Position numbers and translations under genes: made by a program
Notes under the pieces: generated by a model
What the model was told of the DNA's origin: nothing
Databases searched by the model: none
Seen by the model: the letters and a program-made list of their open reading frames with translations, nothing else
Part shown: piece after piece, positions 53,891 to 62,373 of the stretch
How positions within the stretch are numbered: the stretch's first letter is position 1
Layout: each line of letters starts with the position of its first letter
From: Gemmatimonadota bacterium
GTDB taxonomy: Bacteria; Gemmatimonadota; Gemmatimonadetes; Longimicrobiales; Gaopeijiaceae
Assembly: GCA_030827315.1 (NCBI GenBank)
Contig: JAURER010000006.1
Location: 1 to 64,000 of the forward strand
Direction: 5' to 3'
DNA length: 64,000 bases

Positions 53891-55483
53891 ATGAACTGCA
53901 AGAAGCCGGTCCTTCTGGCCGCCGCGGTGATGGCCACGCTGGTACCCGCGCCAGGCCACGCCCAGGACCTGGCCACCGACGACCCCGTTCTCAGGCGGAT
54001 CTGGGAGGAGGCGACCGCCCGTTCGCAGGTCGAGCCGCTCGCGCAGACGCTTCTCGACGCGGTCGGTCCGCGGCTCACGGGCTCGCCGCAGAGCGAGCAG
54101 GCCCAGGCGTGGGCCGTCGAGACGCTGAAGGGGTGGGGCGTCGACGCGCGGCTCGAGCAGTACGGGACGTGGGAGGGATGGGACCGTGGCGTGAGCCACG
54201 TGGACCTCGTGTCGCCGCGCGTCCGGTCGCTCGAGGGGCGCATCCTCGCGTGGAGCCCGGGTACCGGTGGGCGTCCCGTCGATGCCGGTGTCGCCCCGCT
54301 GCCGACGATCGACACCCCCGCCGACTGGCAGCGGTTCCTGGGCACCGTGGCGGGAAAGTGGGTGATGCTGTCCTTCCCCGAGCCGTCGTGCCGAACCGAC
54401 GAGCAATGGGCCGAGTTCGCCATGGACGGGTCCGCCGAGCGGTGGGCGGCCGACCGCGAGGCGGCGCAGATCCGGTGGAGCCGGAGTCTGCGGATGACGG
54501 GTTCCGCCGATGCGAGGAATCGGGATCTCCACACCCAGCTCGAACAGGCGGGAGCCGCCGGTGTGGTCACGTCGCAGTGGCCCGGATCGTATGGCACGAC
54601 GCGCGTGTTCAACGCGTACAATCGCGCCACGCCGACCTTCGAGCTCTCGTGCGAGGACTACGGCCTCGTATACCGGCTCGCGGTCAACGGACAGGAGCCG
54701 ACCGTCCGCCTCACCGCCGAGGCTGAGAACCGGGGCGAGGTCCCGGTCTTCAACGTGATCGGCGAGATCCGCGGCTCGGAGTGGCCTGACCAGTACGTGA
54801 TGCTGTCCGCCCACTTCGACTCCTGGGAGGCTGGCTCGGGGGCGACCGACAACGGCTCGGGCTCGGTGCTCATGATGGAGACGATGCGCATCCTCAGGGC
54901 CGCGTATCCGAACCCGAAGCGGACCATCCTGATCGGGCTCTGGAACGGCGAGGAGCAGGGGCTCAACGGCTCGCGCGCCTTCACCGAGGATCATCCGGAG
55001 GTGGTCGACGGCCTGCAGGCGCTCTGGAACCAGGACAACGGAACCGGCCGCATCGTCCGGCTCTCCGCCCAGGGGCTCGTGGGGGCGGCATCCTCGCTCG
55101 CCGGCTGGATGGCCCGGGTGCCGGCGGAGGTCGCGCAGCACGTCGAGATGGAGCTGCCGGGCACGCCCGGCGGGGGAGGATCGGACTACGCCTCCTTCGT
55201 CTGCCACGGGGCCCCGGGGTTCAGCCTCGGCGCGCTGTCCTGGGACTACAGCTCGCACACGTGGCACACCCACCGCGATACATTCGACAAGCTCGTCTGG
55301 GACGATCTGAGAAACAACGCGGTCCTGACCGCGTCGCTGGTCTATCTCGCGGCGGAGGACCCGCACTTCGTGGATCGGACCCGGCGCAGCGTGATGACGG
55401 ATCGGCGCGGCGAGCCGATGGAATGGCCCGCGTGTCAGCCTGCCGTGCGCAGCTCGAAGGACAGCCCGAGAATGGAACAATGA
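53891..55483 (+). CDS. Exported M28-family metallopeptidase
   Basis: A di-zinc amino- or carboxypeptidase of 530 residues with a signal peptide (1-25, ending GHAQ). The catalytic domain follows a PA-like domain (about residues 110-255). Zinc ligands and catalytic acids are visible in order: SAHFDSW, GATDNGSGS, GLWNGEEQGLNGSRAF with the Glu pair, NQDNGTGRI, GGGGSDYASF and the final His in WHTHRDTF. ATG 53891 is chosen. Its stop overlaps the mmsA start by 4 bp, so secreted proteolysis and intracellular oxidation are translationally coupled. Confidence 0.93.
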   Translation: MNCKKPVLLAAAVMATLVPAPGHAQDLATDDPVLRRIWEEATARSQVEPLAQTLLDAVGPRLTGSPQSEQAQAWAVETLKGWGVDARLEQYGTWEGWDRGVSHVDLVSPRVRSLEGRILAWSPGTGGRPVDAGVAPLPTIDTPADWQRFLGTVAGKWVMLSFPEPSCRTDEQWAEFAMDGSAERWAADREAAQIRWSRSLRMTGSADARNRDLHTQLEQAGAAGVVTSQWPGSYGTTRVFNAYNRATPTFELSCEDYGLVYRLAVNGQEPTVRLTAEAENRGEVPVFNVIGEIRGSEWPDQYVMLSAHFDSWEAGSGATDNGSGSVLMMETMRILRAAYPNPKRTILIGLWNGEEQGLNGSRAFTEDHPEVVDGLQALWNQDNGTGRIVRLSAQGLVGAASSLAGWMARVPAEVAQHVEMELPGTPGGGGSDYASFVCHGAPGFSLGALSWDYSSHTWHTHRDTFDKLVWDDLRNNAVLTASLVYLAAEDPHFVDRTRRSVMTDRRGEPMEWPACQPAVRSSKDSPRMEQ

Positions 55484-56970
55484 GCACGATCGTTCAGAAC
55501 TATGTCGGCGGCGGCTGGCGTGAGGCCGCGGGGTCCGAGACTCTTGCCATCACGAACCCGGCATCCGGAGCGGAGATCGGACGTGTCCCGCTGTCGTCTG
55601 CGGCCGACGTCGATGCCGCGGTGCAGGCCGCCCGGGCGGCGTTCCCGGCATGGCGCGCGACGCCGGCGCCCGAACGCGCGCGTGTGCTTTTTCGCCTCAA
55701 GATGCTCCTCGAGGAGCACAAGGAAGAGCTCGCCGTCCAGCTCACTCGGGAGCACGGCAAGATCCTCCCCGAGACGCGCGGCGAGGTGCAGCGCGGCATC
55801 GAGAACGTCGAGCACGCGTGTGGCATCCCCGCGCTCATGATGGGCGACACCCTGGAGGAGATCTCGCGGGGAATCGACTGCGCGAGCTGGCGCCAGCCGA
55901 TCGGCGTCTTCGGCATCATCACGCCCTACAACTTCCCCGTGATGATTCCGCTCTGGTTCTGGCCCTACGCCGTCGCAACGGGCAACACCGTGGTGCTCAA
56001 GCCGAGCGAGCAGGATCCTCTCACGCACCAGAAGATCGTCGAACTCGCCGAGAAGGCGGGGCTTCCTGAAGGCGTGCTCAACGTCGTGCATGGGGGTCAG
56101 GAGGCCGTCGAGTCGATCTGCGACCACCCCGACATCGTCGGCGTCTCGTTCGTCGGGTCGAGCAACGTGGCGAAGATCGTGTACACGCGGGCCGCCGCCG
56201 CCGGGAAGCGCGTTCAGACGCTGGGCGGGGCCAAGAACTACCTCATCGTGCTGCCCGACGCGGACATGGACGCGACGCTGGAGGCGTGCGCGGGCTCCAT
56301 CTTCGGCTCCTCCGGGCAGCGGTGCCTCGCGGGCAGCATGGTCGTCGGAGTCGGCGAGGCCCACGCACAGATCCGCGAGCGCATCCTCGACTACGCCTCG
56401 TCCATCCGCGTGGGCGACGGACTCGATCCGGCCACGAACATGGGTCCGGTGATCTCGGCCTCTCATCGGGACCGGGTACGGTCGTTCATCGACCGTGGCG
56501 TCGCGGAGGGAGCGAAGCTCACCCTCGACGGTCGCTCCACGACGGTCGAGGGTCTCGAGGGCGGGTACTGGGTGGGCCCCACCGTCTTCGAGGACGTCGC
56601 GCCCGGCGCGTCGATCGGGACCGAAGAGATCTTCGGGCCGGTCGCCGGCATCAACCGTGCGGACTCGGTCGAGGACGCCATCGCCATGATGCACGCCAGC
56701 CGGTACGGGAACGCCTGCTCGATCTTCACCACGAGCGGGCACGCCGCCCGCGAGTTCCGCTATCAGGCCGGCATCAGCATGATCGGGGTGAACATCGGCG
56801 TGGCGGCCCCGATGGCCTTCTTCCCCTTCGGCGGCTCGAAGCAGTCGTTCTTCGGGGACCTCAAGGCGGCCGGCCGTGACGGAATCGCGTTCTTCACGGA
56901 CCAGCGCGTCGTCATCTCGCGCTGGTCGAACGTGAGCTCCGACCCGCACCACAGGAAGAAGGGACAGTAG
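55480..56970 (+). CDS. mmsA: (Methyl)malonate-semialdehyde dehydrogenase, CoA-acylating
   Basis: Oxidises methylmalonate semialdehyde to propionyl-CoA, or malonate semialdehyde to acetyl-CoA, with NAD. The 496 residues match MmsA: GGGWREA, ARAAFPAWRATPAPERARVLF, PYNFPVMIPLWFWPYAVATGN, VGSSNVAKIVYTRAAAAGKRVQ. The catalytic Cys is in GQRCLAGSM (about residue 283), and the family ending GISMIGVNIGVAAPMAFFPFGG is present. ATG 55480 overlaps the M28 stop. It acts in valine, pyrimidine and beta-alanine breakdown. The aminotransferase that follows could supply its substrate. Confidence 0.95.
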   Translation: MSTIVQNYVGGGWREAAGSETLAITNPASGAEIGRVPLSSAADVDAAVQAARAAFPAWRATPAPERARVLFRLKMLLEEHKEELAVQLTREHGKILPETRGEVQRGIENVEHACGIPALMMGDTLEEISRGIDCASWRQPIGVFGIITPYNFPVMIPLWFWPYAVATGNTVVLKPSEQDPLTHQKIVELAEKAGLPEGVLNVVHGGQEAVESICDHPDIVGVSFVGSSNVAKIVYTRAAAAGKRVQTLGGAKNYLIVLPDADMDATLEACAGSIFGSSGQRCLAGSMVVGVGEAHAQIRERILDYASSIRVGDGLDPATNMGPVISASHRDRVRSFIDRGVAEGAKLTLDGRSTTVEGLEGGYWVGPTVFEDVAPGASIGTEEIFGPVAGINRADSVEDAIAMMHASRYGNACSIFTTSGHAAREFRYQAGISMIGVNIGVAAPMAFFPFGGSKQSFFGDLKAAGRDGIAFFTDQRVVISRWSNVSSDPHHRKKGQ

Positions 56971-57020
56971 CCCCTGCCCCCCGAAACGACGACATACGGA
57001 CCCCTACCCACAACCGAATC

Positions 57021-58337
57021 ATGACCGGAACCACGCTCGCCGGCGGTGTCACCAGCGCCGAGACGATCCACGGACAGCGGGAATTCCTGCTCCCCTCCAT
57101 GCTCCACATGTACCAGGAGCCCCTCGTGCTGGAGGAGGGGTTCGGGGTACGTGTGAAGGATCCCGAGGGACGGGAGTACCTCGACCTCTTCAGCGGGATT
57201 CTCACGGTGTCGGTGGGTCACTGCAATCCGCGCGTCATCGACGCGACGGTCGCGCAGATGAAGAAGCTCGGGCACATCTCCACGCTGTACGCCCATGAGA
57301 TGCAGGTCGAGGCGGCCCGCAAGATCGCCGACATCGCCCCTGGCAACCTCAAGCGTACCTTCTTCAGCAACTCGGGCACCGAAGCCATCGAGACGGCCCT
57401 CATGATGGCGTGTCTCGCCACGGGCCGCTCGGAGATCATCGGGCTGCGCGTGGGTTACCACGGCCGCTCCTTCATGGCCACCAGCGTGACCGCGCACTCG
57501 GGGTGGCGCCCGCTCGCGACGCCCGTCGCGGGGATCAAGCACGCGAAGAGCCCCAACCCGTACCGCTGCCCGTACGGGCAGCCGTGCGACGAGACGTGCG
57601 TCGACAAGTTCGTCGACGACCTCGAAGAGGTGATCGTCACCACGACGAACGGGCGCCCTGCGGCGTTCATCGCCGAGACCATCATGGGTGTAGCCGGGTA
57701 CGTCGTCCCCCCCGCCGGCTACTTCGAAAAGGCGGCCGAGGTCATCCGTCGCTATGGAGGACTGCTCATCATCGACGAGGTGCAGGCCGGTTTCGGTCGG
57801 ACCGGCACGCACTGGTTCGGGATCCAGCACTGGGGCGTGGAGCCCGACATCATGGTGATGGCCAAGGGGATCGCGAACGGCGCGCCGGTCGGGGCCACCA
57901 TCACGACCGACGAAATCGCGCACGCGTGGAAGGGAAAGACGATCTCGACCTTCGGCGGCAACCCCGTCTCCATGGCGCAGCTCTGCGCCACCCAGGACGA
58001 ACTCCGCGACCACGACGCCCCGCACAACGCGCAGGCGCGCGGCGAGCAGCTTCGTGCCGCGCTCGTCGAGATGCAGGAGCGTCACCCCTGGATGGGCGAC
58101 GTCCGGGGCATGGGCCTCATGCAGGCCATCGAGATCGTGAAGGACCCGGTCTCCAAGGAGCCCGACATGGAGCGTACCAAGAAGCTCCTGGAGGCTACGC
58201 GCGCGGAGGGAGTGCTGGTGGGACAGGGAGGTTTGCACGGCACGGTGATCCGCATCGGGCCCTCGCTGCTGATCACGGAAGAAGAGATGGCCGAGGGAAT
58301 CGAAAAGCTGGGCCGGGCGATCGAGCGGGTCGGGTGA
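57021..58337 (+). CDS. Class III aminotransferase (beta-amino acid / alanine-glyoxylate type 2-like)
   Basis: A PLP enzyme of 438 residues. The PLP Asp is in LLIIDEVQAGFGRTG and the Schiff-base Lys in VMAKGIANGAPVGA (about residue 290), with FSNSGTEAIETALMM near residue 115. The Cys-rich YRCPYGQPCDETC segment and overall pattern resemble mammalian AGXT2, (R)-3-amino-2-methylpropionate-pyruvate transaminase. That reaction produces methylmalonate or malonate semialdehyde, the substrate of the preceding mmsA product. The exact substrate is inferred from this pairing. Confidence 0.88.
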   Translation: MTGTTLAGGVTSAETIHGQREFLLPSMLHMYQEPLVLEEGFGVRVKDPEGREYLDLFSGILTVSVGHCNPRVIDATVAQMKKLGHISTLYAHEMQVEAARKIADIAPGNLKRTFFSNSGTEAIETALMMACLATGRSEIIGLRVGYHGRSFMATSVTAHSGWRPLATPVAGIKHAKSPNPYRCPYGQPCDETCVDKFVDDLEEVIVTTTNGRPAAFIAETIMGVAGYVVPPAGYFEKAAEVIRRYGGLLIIDEVQAGFGRTGTHWFGIQHWGVEPDIMVMAKGIANGAPVGATITTDEIAHAWKGKTISTFGGNPVSMAQLCATQDELRDHDAPHNAQARGEQLRAALVEMQERHPWMGDVRGMGLMQAIEIVKDPVSKEPDMERTKKLLEATRAEGVLVGQGGLHGTVIRIGPSLLITEEEMAEGIEKLGRAIERVG

Positions 58338-58340
58338 CGC

Positions 58341-58517
58341 ATGCCCCTCGACGCCTGGATTCTCCTGCTGCTCTCCGTCGGACTGGGCCTCGGCCTCGAG
58401 GTCGTGTTTCTCCGGGCGCGGCGGCGGAGCGGGTATGCCATCGAGCCTTCTTCGCGTCATGAAGACGAGCGGCTCGCCCGGCACACGGACGGGCGCCTGA
58501 CGAAGGACGAGCCGTGA
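58341..58517 (+). CDS. Small single-helix membrane protein upstream of symporter
   Basis: 58 residues: a hydrophobic helix (about residues 5-24, AWILLLLSVGLGLGLEVVFL), then a basic and acidic hydrophilic tail ending KDEP. It starts 3 bp after the aminotransferase stop, and its stop overlaps the symporter GTG start by 4 bp. Tight coupling on both sides makes a real gene likely. I recognise no family. It could be an accessory subunit of the symporter, as small proteins are for some other solute/sodium symporters. Confidence 0.65.
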   Translation: MPLDAWILLLLSVGLGLGLEVVFLRARRRSGYAIEPSSRHEDERLARHTDGRLTKDEP

Positions 58518-59995
58518 CCTCCGCGACCATCGTCGGCGTCGTCGTCGGCTACCTGCTGGTCCTGCTCGCCATCGGCGTCTGGGGTGGTCGCGAGTCGGGT
58601 GATCTCAAGGGGTACTACGTGGCCGGCAAGAAGCTGCCGGCCTGGGTGATCGCGTTCAGTTCGAACGCGACGGGCGAGAGCGCGTGGCTGCTCCTGGGGC
58701 TCACCGGTATGGGGTATGCGATCGGCGTCCATGCCTTCTGGATCATCATGGGCGAGGTGATGGGCGTCGCTGCCGCGTGGATCTGGGTCGCACGACCGTT
58801 CAAGGAGTACACGGACCGGTACGACGCGATTACCGTGCCCGATTACCTCACGGAGCGATTCCGGGACACCCGGCACGTCTTTCGGTGGATTTCCGCGCTG
58901 ATCATCCTGAGCATGGTGATGGCGTACGTCGCGGCCCAGCTCACGGCGTCGGGCAAGGCATTCGACTCGTTTCTCGGCACGGGTTACACCGCCGGGGTCT
59001 GGATCGGGCTGGCGATCGTCCTCTTCTATACGACGGTGGGCGGGTTCAAGGCGGTCGCGTACTCCGACTTCCTGCAGGGCGTGCTGATGCTCGGATGCCT
59101 CCTGACGCTGCCGGTGGTCGGGATCGCGGCGGCGGGCGGGTGGACTCCGATGATCGAGTCCCTGCGGGCCCAGGACCCCGCGCTCCTGCAGCCGATGGGG
59201 TCCTTCGGGCTTTCGCTGGCGGGGGTGCTGAGTGCGGCCGGTTCCGTGGCCATCGGTCTCGCATTCCTCGGCTCGCCGCAGCTCCTGACCCGGTTCATGT
59301 CGGCTCGCGACCAGAAGCAGATCGTGGAGGGCGGCTACTGGGCCGTTCTTTGCGTGATCGGCTTCGACGTCGGTGCCGTCTTCGGCGGGATGGCGGGCCG
59401 CACGCTCTATCCGGGCCTGCTCGATCCCGAGACGATCCTCCCTCAGATGAGCGCCTCGCTCTTTCCTGCCTTCTTCACGGGTGTGTTCCTGGTCGTCGTG
59501 CTGGCGGCCATCATGTCGACCGTCGATTCGCTGTTGATCCTCGCGTCGTCGGTCGTGGTACGCGACGTGGTGCAGAAGGCGCTGGGGTCCCGGGCCTCGG
59601 AGCGGACGCTCTCGATCATGGGCAAGGGCGTGACCGTGGTGATCGGTCTGGTTGGACTCGTCGTCGCGCTCCTTGAGGTCCGCGTCATCTTCGACTTCGT
59701 GCTCTTCGCCTGGTCCGGGATCGCGTGCGCCTTCACGCCCGTCGTGCTCTGCTCACTGTTCTGGAAGCGCACGACGAAAGCGGGCGCGATCGCCGGCATG
59801 ATCGGGGGATTCCTGGTGACGGTGATCTGGGTTCGGAGCTTCAAGGCCGACTTTTATGACCTTTACGAGATGATCCCCGGATTCTTCGCCGGCCTCGCTA
59901 TCTGCGTTCTGGTGAGCCTGGTCACGAAGCCCGACGAGGCTGCCGTGGCGGAACTGGAGTCGGTGCGGCAGTCGGTGGGACCGGTCTTCCGCTAG
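58514..59995 (+). CDS. Sodium:solute symporter (SSS family)
   Basis: An inner-membrane Na+-coupled importer of 493 residues with about 13 helices. Family features are GGRESGDLKGYYVAGKKLPAW, the SNATGESAWLLLGLTG helix with Na-site residues, and the core ADVL-type segment (SALIILSMVMAYVAAQLTASGKAF). The helix 8 region reads LVVVLAAIMSTVDSLLILASS. The pattern is nearest to PutP-like transporters. GTG 58514 overlaps the small membrane protein gene. Downstream of mmsA and the aminotransferase it most likely imports an amino acid or related compound. Confidence 0.93.
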   Translation: MTSATIVGVVVGYLLVLLAIGVWGGRESGDLKGYYVAGKKLPAWVIAFSSNATGESAWLLLGLTGMGYAIGVHAFWIIMGEVMGVAAAWIWVARPFKEYTDRYDAITVPDYLTERFRDTRHVFRWISALIILSMVMAYVAAQLTASGKAFDSFLGTGYTAGVWIGLAIVLFYTTVGGFKAVAYSDFLQGVLMLGCLLTLPVVGIAAAGGWTPMIESLRAQDPALLQPMGSFGLSLAGVLSAAGSVAIGLAFLGSPQLLTRFMSARDQKQIVEGGYWAVLCVIGFDVGAVFGGMAGRTLYPGLLDPETILPQMSASLFPAFFTGVFLVVVLAAIMSTVDSLLILASSVVVRDVVQKALGSRASERTLSIMGKGVTVVIGLVGLVVALLEVRVIFDFVLFAWSGIACAFTPVVLCSLFWKRTTKAGAIAGMIGGFLVTVIWVRSFKADFYDLYEMIPGFFAGLAICVLVSLVTKPDEAAVAELESVRQSVGPVFR

Positions 59996-60093
59996 GGCCG
60001 GCCGGACCGGCCGATTGCCGCCGAGGTGGTGGACGCCGGGTCGTTCGCTTCACCGGCCGTCTTCCTGTTGCGATATTTGGGTACCGCTCCGGT

Positions 60094-60900
60094 GTGGAGC
60101 GCGCACGTCCACCGGGCCGGCTCGCCCGGTCTTCTCAGTTGGGATTCGCCGCCTTGGCATCGGCCGCACGGCCGGACAGACCGGTCTTCAAGTTCTCGGG
60201 CATCCGGGTTTCGCAGCAGCCTGACGACGTCAGCTGCGGGCCGACCTGCCTGCAGGGCGTCTACGACTTCCACGGCCTGCACCTCTCGCTCGAGGACGTG
60301 ATGTCCTCCGTGCGCCGTCTCGATCACGGCGGCACGCTCGGGGTGCTGCTCGGGCAGGACGCGCTCGAACGTGGCTTCGAGGCCACGCTCTTCACCTATA
60401 ACCTCGAGGTCTTCGACCCGACGTGGTTCACGTCGTACCGGAACGACCTGCGCCCGCTGCTTGAGCAGCGCCTCCGCTCCAGACGGGGCGAGCCGCGCCT
60501 GTGCTCCGCCATCGAGGCGTACCTGGAGTTCATCGACCACGGCGGTGACGTCCGCCATCGTGAGCTCACCCCGTCGCTGATCGCGAAGATCGTACGGCGG
60601 GGTTATCCGCCGATCACCGGGTTGAGTGCGACGTACCTCTACCCGTGCGAGAGAGAGGTCTTCGACGGGCCGAAGTCCGCCTTCGACGCCGTGCGCGGAG
60701 ACCCCGTCGGGCACTTCGTGGTGATCTCCGGCGTGGATGGAAACACGGGAAAGTTTCGAATCTCGGACCCCTCGGCGGACAACCCGGCCCACCGCTCGGG
60801 GACCTACTGGGTCAGCCCGCACAGGCTCGTCGGCGCGATCTTCCTGGGCGTGACGACGTACGACGGGAACCTCCTGATCATCCGCCCGAGGGAGAGCTGA
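60094..60900 (+). CDS. C39-like papain-fold cysteine peptidase/transferase of the amidoligase cluster
   Basis: About 268 residues, with no membrane segment or signal peptide. The C39/papain-like triad appears in order: QQPDDVSCGPTC with Cys48, GHFVVISGVD with His207, and ISDPSAD with Asp225. It lacks the ABC transporter domains of bacteriocin-exporting C39 proteins. Stand-alone proteins of this type accompany RimK-like ligases. The start is uncertain: GTG 60094 is the longest plausible one, and the conserved fold begins near residue 32 (VFKFSGIRVSQQP). The next gene starts 3 bp after its stop. It may cleave or cross-link the peptide made by the ligases, an inference from context. Confidence 0.78.
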   Translation: MERARPPGRLARSSQLGFAALASAARPDRPVFKFSGIRVSQQPDDVSCGPTCLQGVYDFHGLHLSLEDVMSSVRRLDHGGTLGVLLGQDALERGFEATLFTYNLEVFDPTWFTSYRNDLRPLLEQRLRSRRGEPRLCSAIEAYLEFIDHGGDVRHRELTPSLIAKIVRRGYPPITGLSATYLYPCEREVFDGPKSAFDAVRGDPVGHFVVISGVDGNTGKFRISDPSADNPAHRSGTYWVSPHRLVGAIFLGVTTYDGNLLIIRPRES

Positions 60901-60903
60901 GGC

Positions 60904-62373
60904 ATGGCCCGTCTGATCGTGGTAGAACGACCGGAACGTTGGCCCTTCGTGATCCCGGGCGTGGAGGTCGTGGCGGCGCGCGAGTACCTCACCTCGGACC
61001 GTTACGCCGGCATGCCGCGCGTGACGGTACTCAACTTCTGCCGCAGCTACGCCAACAACACGACGGGCTACTACGTGTCCCTGCTGGCGCTCGCGCGCGG
61101 GCACCGGCCGCTGCCCTCGGTCACGACGCTGCAGGGACTGCGGGTCGATTCGGTTCTTCGAGTCGTCTCCCACGAGTTCGACCAGATGATCCAGTCGAGC
61201 CTGAAGCAGCTTCGCTCGGACCGTTTCGAGCTCAGCGTGTACTTCGGGCGGAACCTCGCCAAACGCTACGCCCGCCTCGCCAGCGAGCTGTTCACTCATT
61301 TTCCGATCCCGTTCCTGCGCGCCCGCTTCGACCGTAACCCGGACGGACGATGGGAGCTCGGGAGCATCCGTGCGGTGCCGGCGAGCGAAGTGCCGGATGA
61401 TCACGCTGCGTTCGTGATCGAATCCGCCGAGCGCTTCTTCCGACGTTCTCCGGGCTCCGGCAGAAACCGTCGCGATACCCGCTACGACATGGCGATCCTC
61501 TGGTCCGAAGACGACCACCAGGCGCCGTCGAATCCGGGTGCGATCAGGAAGTTCATCAAGGCCGCCGAACGGGTCGGAATCAAGGCGGAGACGATCGGTC
61601 CCGACGAGTTCGGCCGGCTTGAGGTGTACGACGCGCTCTTCATCCGGGAGACGACGCAGATCGGGCACCACACGCACCGCTTCGCGCTTCGAGCCGAGGC
61701 CGCCGGCCTCATCGTGATCGACGACCCGGAGTCCATCGTCCGCTGTACGAACAAGGTCTATCAGACCGAGCTCTTCCGACGTCACGGCATTCCCATTCCG
61801 AAGACGTTCGTGGTGCACGCGGCCAATCGCGACACGGTCGCCGCGGAGGTCGGACTTCCGTGCGTACTCAAGGATCCGGCCGGTTCGTTCTCCGTAGGGA
61901 CGGTGAAGGCGGAGACGCCCGGGGAGCTGACCGACGGCCTCGATCAGCTGCTGGACGAATCCGAACTTGTGATCGCCCAGGAGTGGACACCGACGGCGTT
62001 CGACTGGCGGATCGGCGTCCTGGCCGGCACGCCGCTGTTCGCGTCACGCTACCACATGGCGAAGGGGCACTGGCAGATCATCCAGCCCGAGTCCGACAGC
62101 GGTCCTCGCTACGGGCGCGTGGAGGCGGTCCCGATCGAGAAAGTCCCCCAGAGGGTGCTCGAGGTCGCGCTGGGAGCCTGCCGGGTCATCGGGAAGGGGC
62201 TGTACGGGGTCGACCTCAAGGCACTCGACGACGGACGCGTGGTCGTGACCGAGGTCAACGACAATCCCAACATCGACGCGGGGTACGAGGACGGCATCTC
62301 GGGCGATGCGCTCTACGACCGGGTCATGGAGCACTTCGTGCACGCGCTCGACGCCCGTGGGAGAGGCGCATGA
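60904..62373 (+). CDS. RimK-like ATP-grasp amidoligase with N-terminal RLAN-type domain
   Basis: 489 residues. The N-terminal 190 residues form the domain typical of this RimK subgroup (RLIVVERPERWPFVIPGVEVV... VLNFCRSYANNTTGYYVSLLALARGHRPLPSV). The ATP-grasp part starts near residue 195: KAAERVGIKAETIGPDEF, TNKVYQTELFRRHGIPIPKTF, CVLKDPAGSFSVG (ATP Lys). The metal-binding end GVDLKALDDGRVVVTEVNDNPNID supplies Asp, Glu and Asn. Such enzymes join a carboxylate to an amine through an acyl phosphate. The substrate is unknown. ATG 60904 is 3 bp after the C39-like gene, and the stop overlaps the GCS2-like gene by 4 bp. Confidence 0.9.
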   Translation: MARLIVVERPERWPFVIPGVEVVAAREYLTSDRYAGMPRVTVLNFCRSYANNTTGYYVSLLALARGHRPLPSVTTLQGLRVDSVLRVVSHEFDQMIQSSLKQLRSDRFELSVYFGRNLAKRYARLASELFTHFPIPFLRARFDRNPDGRWELGSIRAVPASEVPDDHAAFVIESAERFFRRSPGSGRNRRDTRYDMAILWSEDDHQAPSNPGAIRKFIKAAERVGIKAETIGPDEFGRLEVYDALFIRETTQIGHHTHRFALRAEAAGLIVIDDPESIVRCTNKVYQTELFRRHGIPIPKTFVVHAANRDTVAAEVGLPCVLKDPAGSFSVGTVKAETPGELTDGLDQLLDESELVIAQEWTPTAFDWRIGVLAGTPLFASRYHMAKGHWQIIQPESDSGPRYGRVEAVPIEKVPQRVLEVALGACRVIGKGLYGVDLKALDDGRVVVTEVNDNPNIDAGYEDGISGDALYDRVMEHFVHALDARGRGA

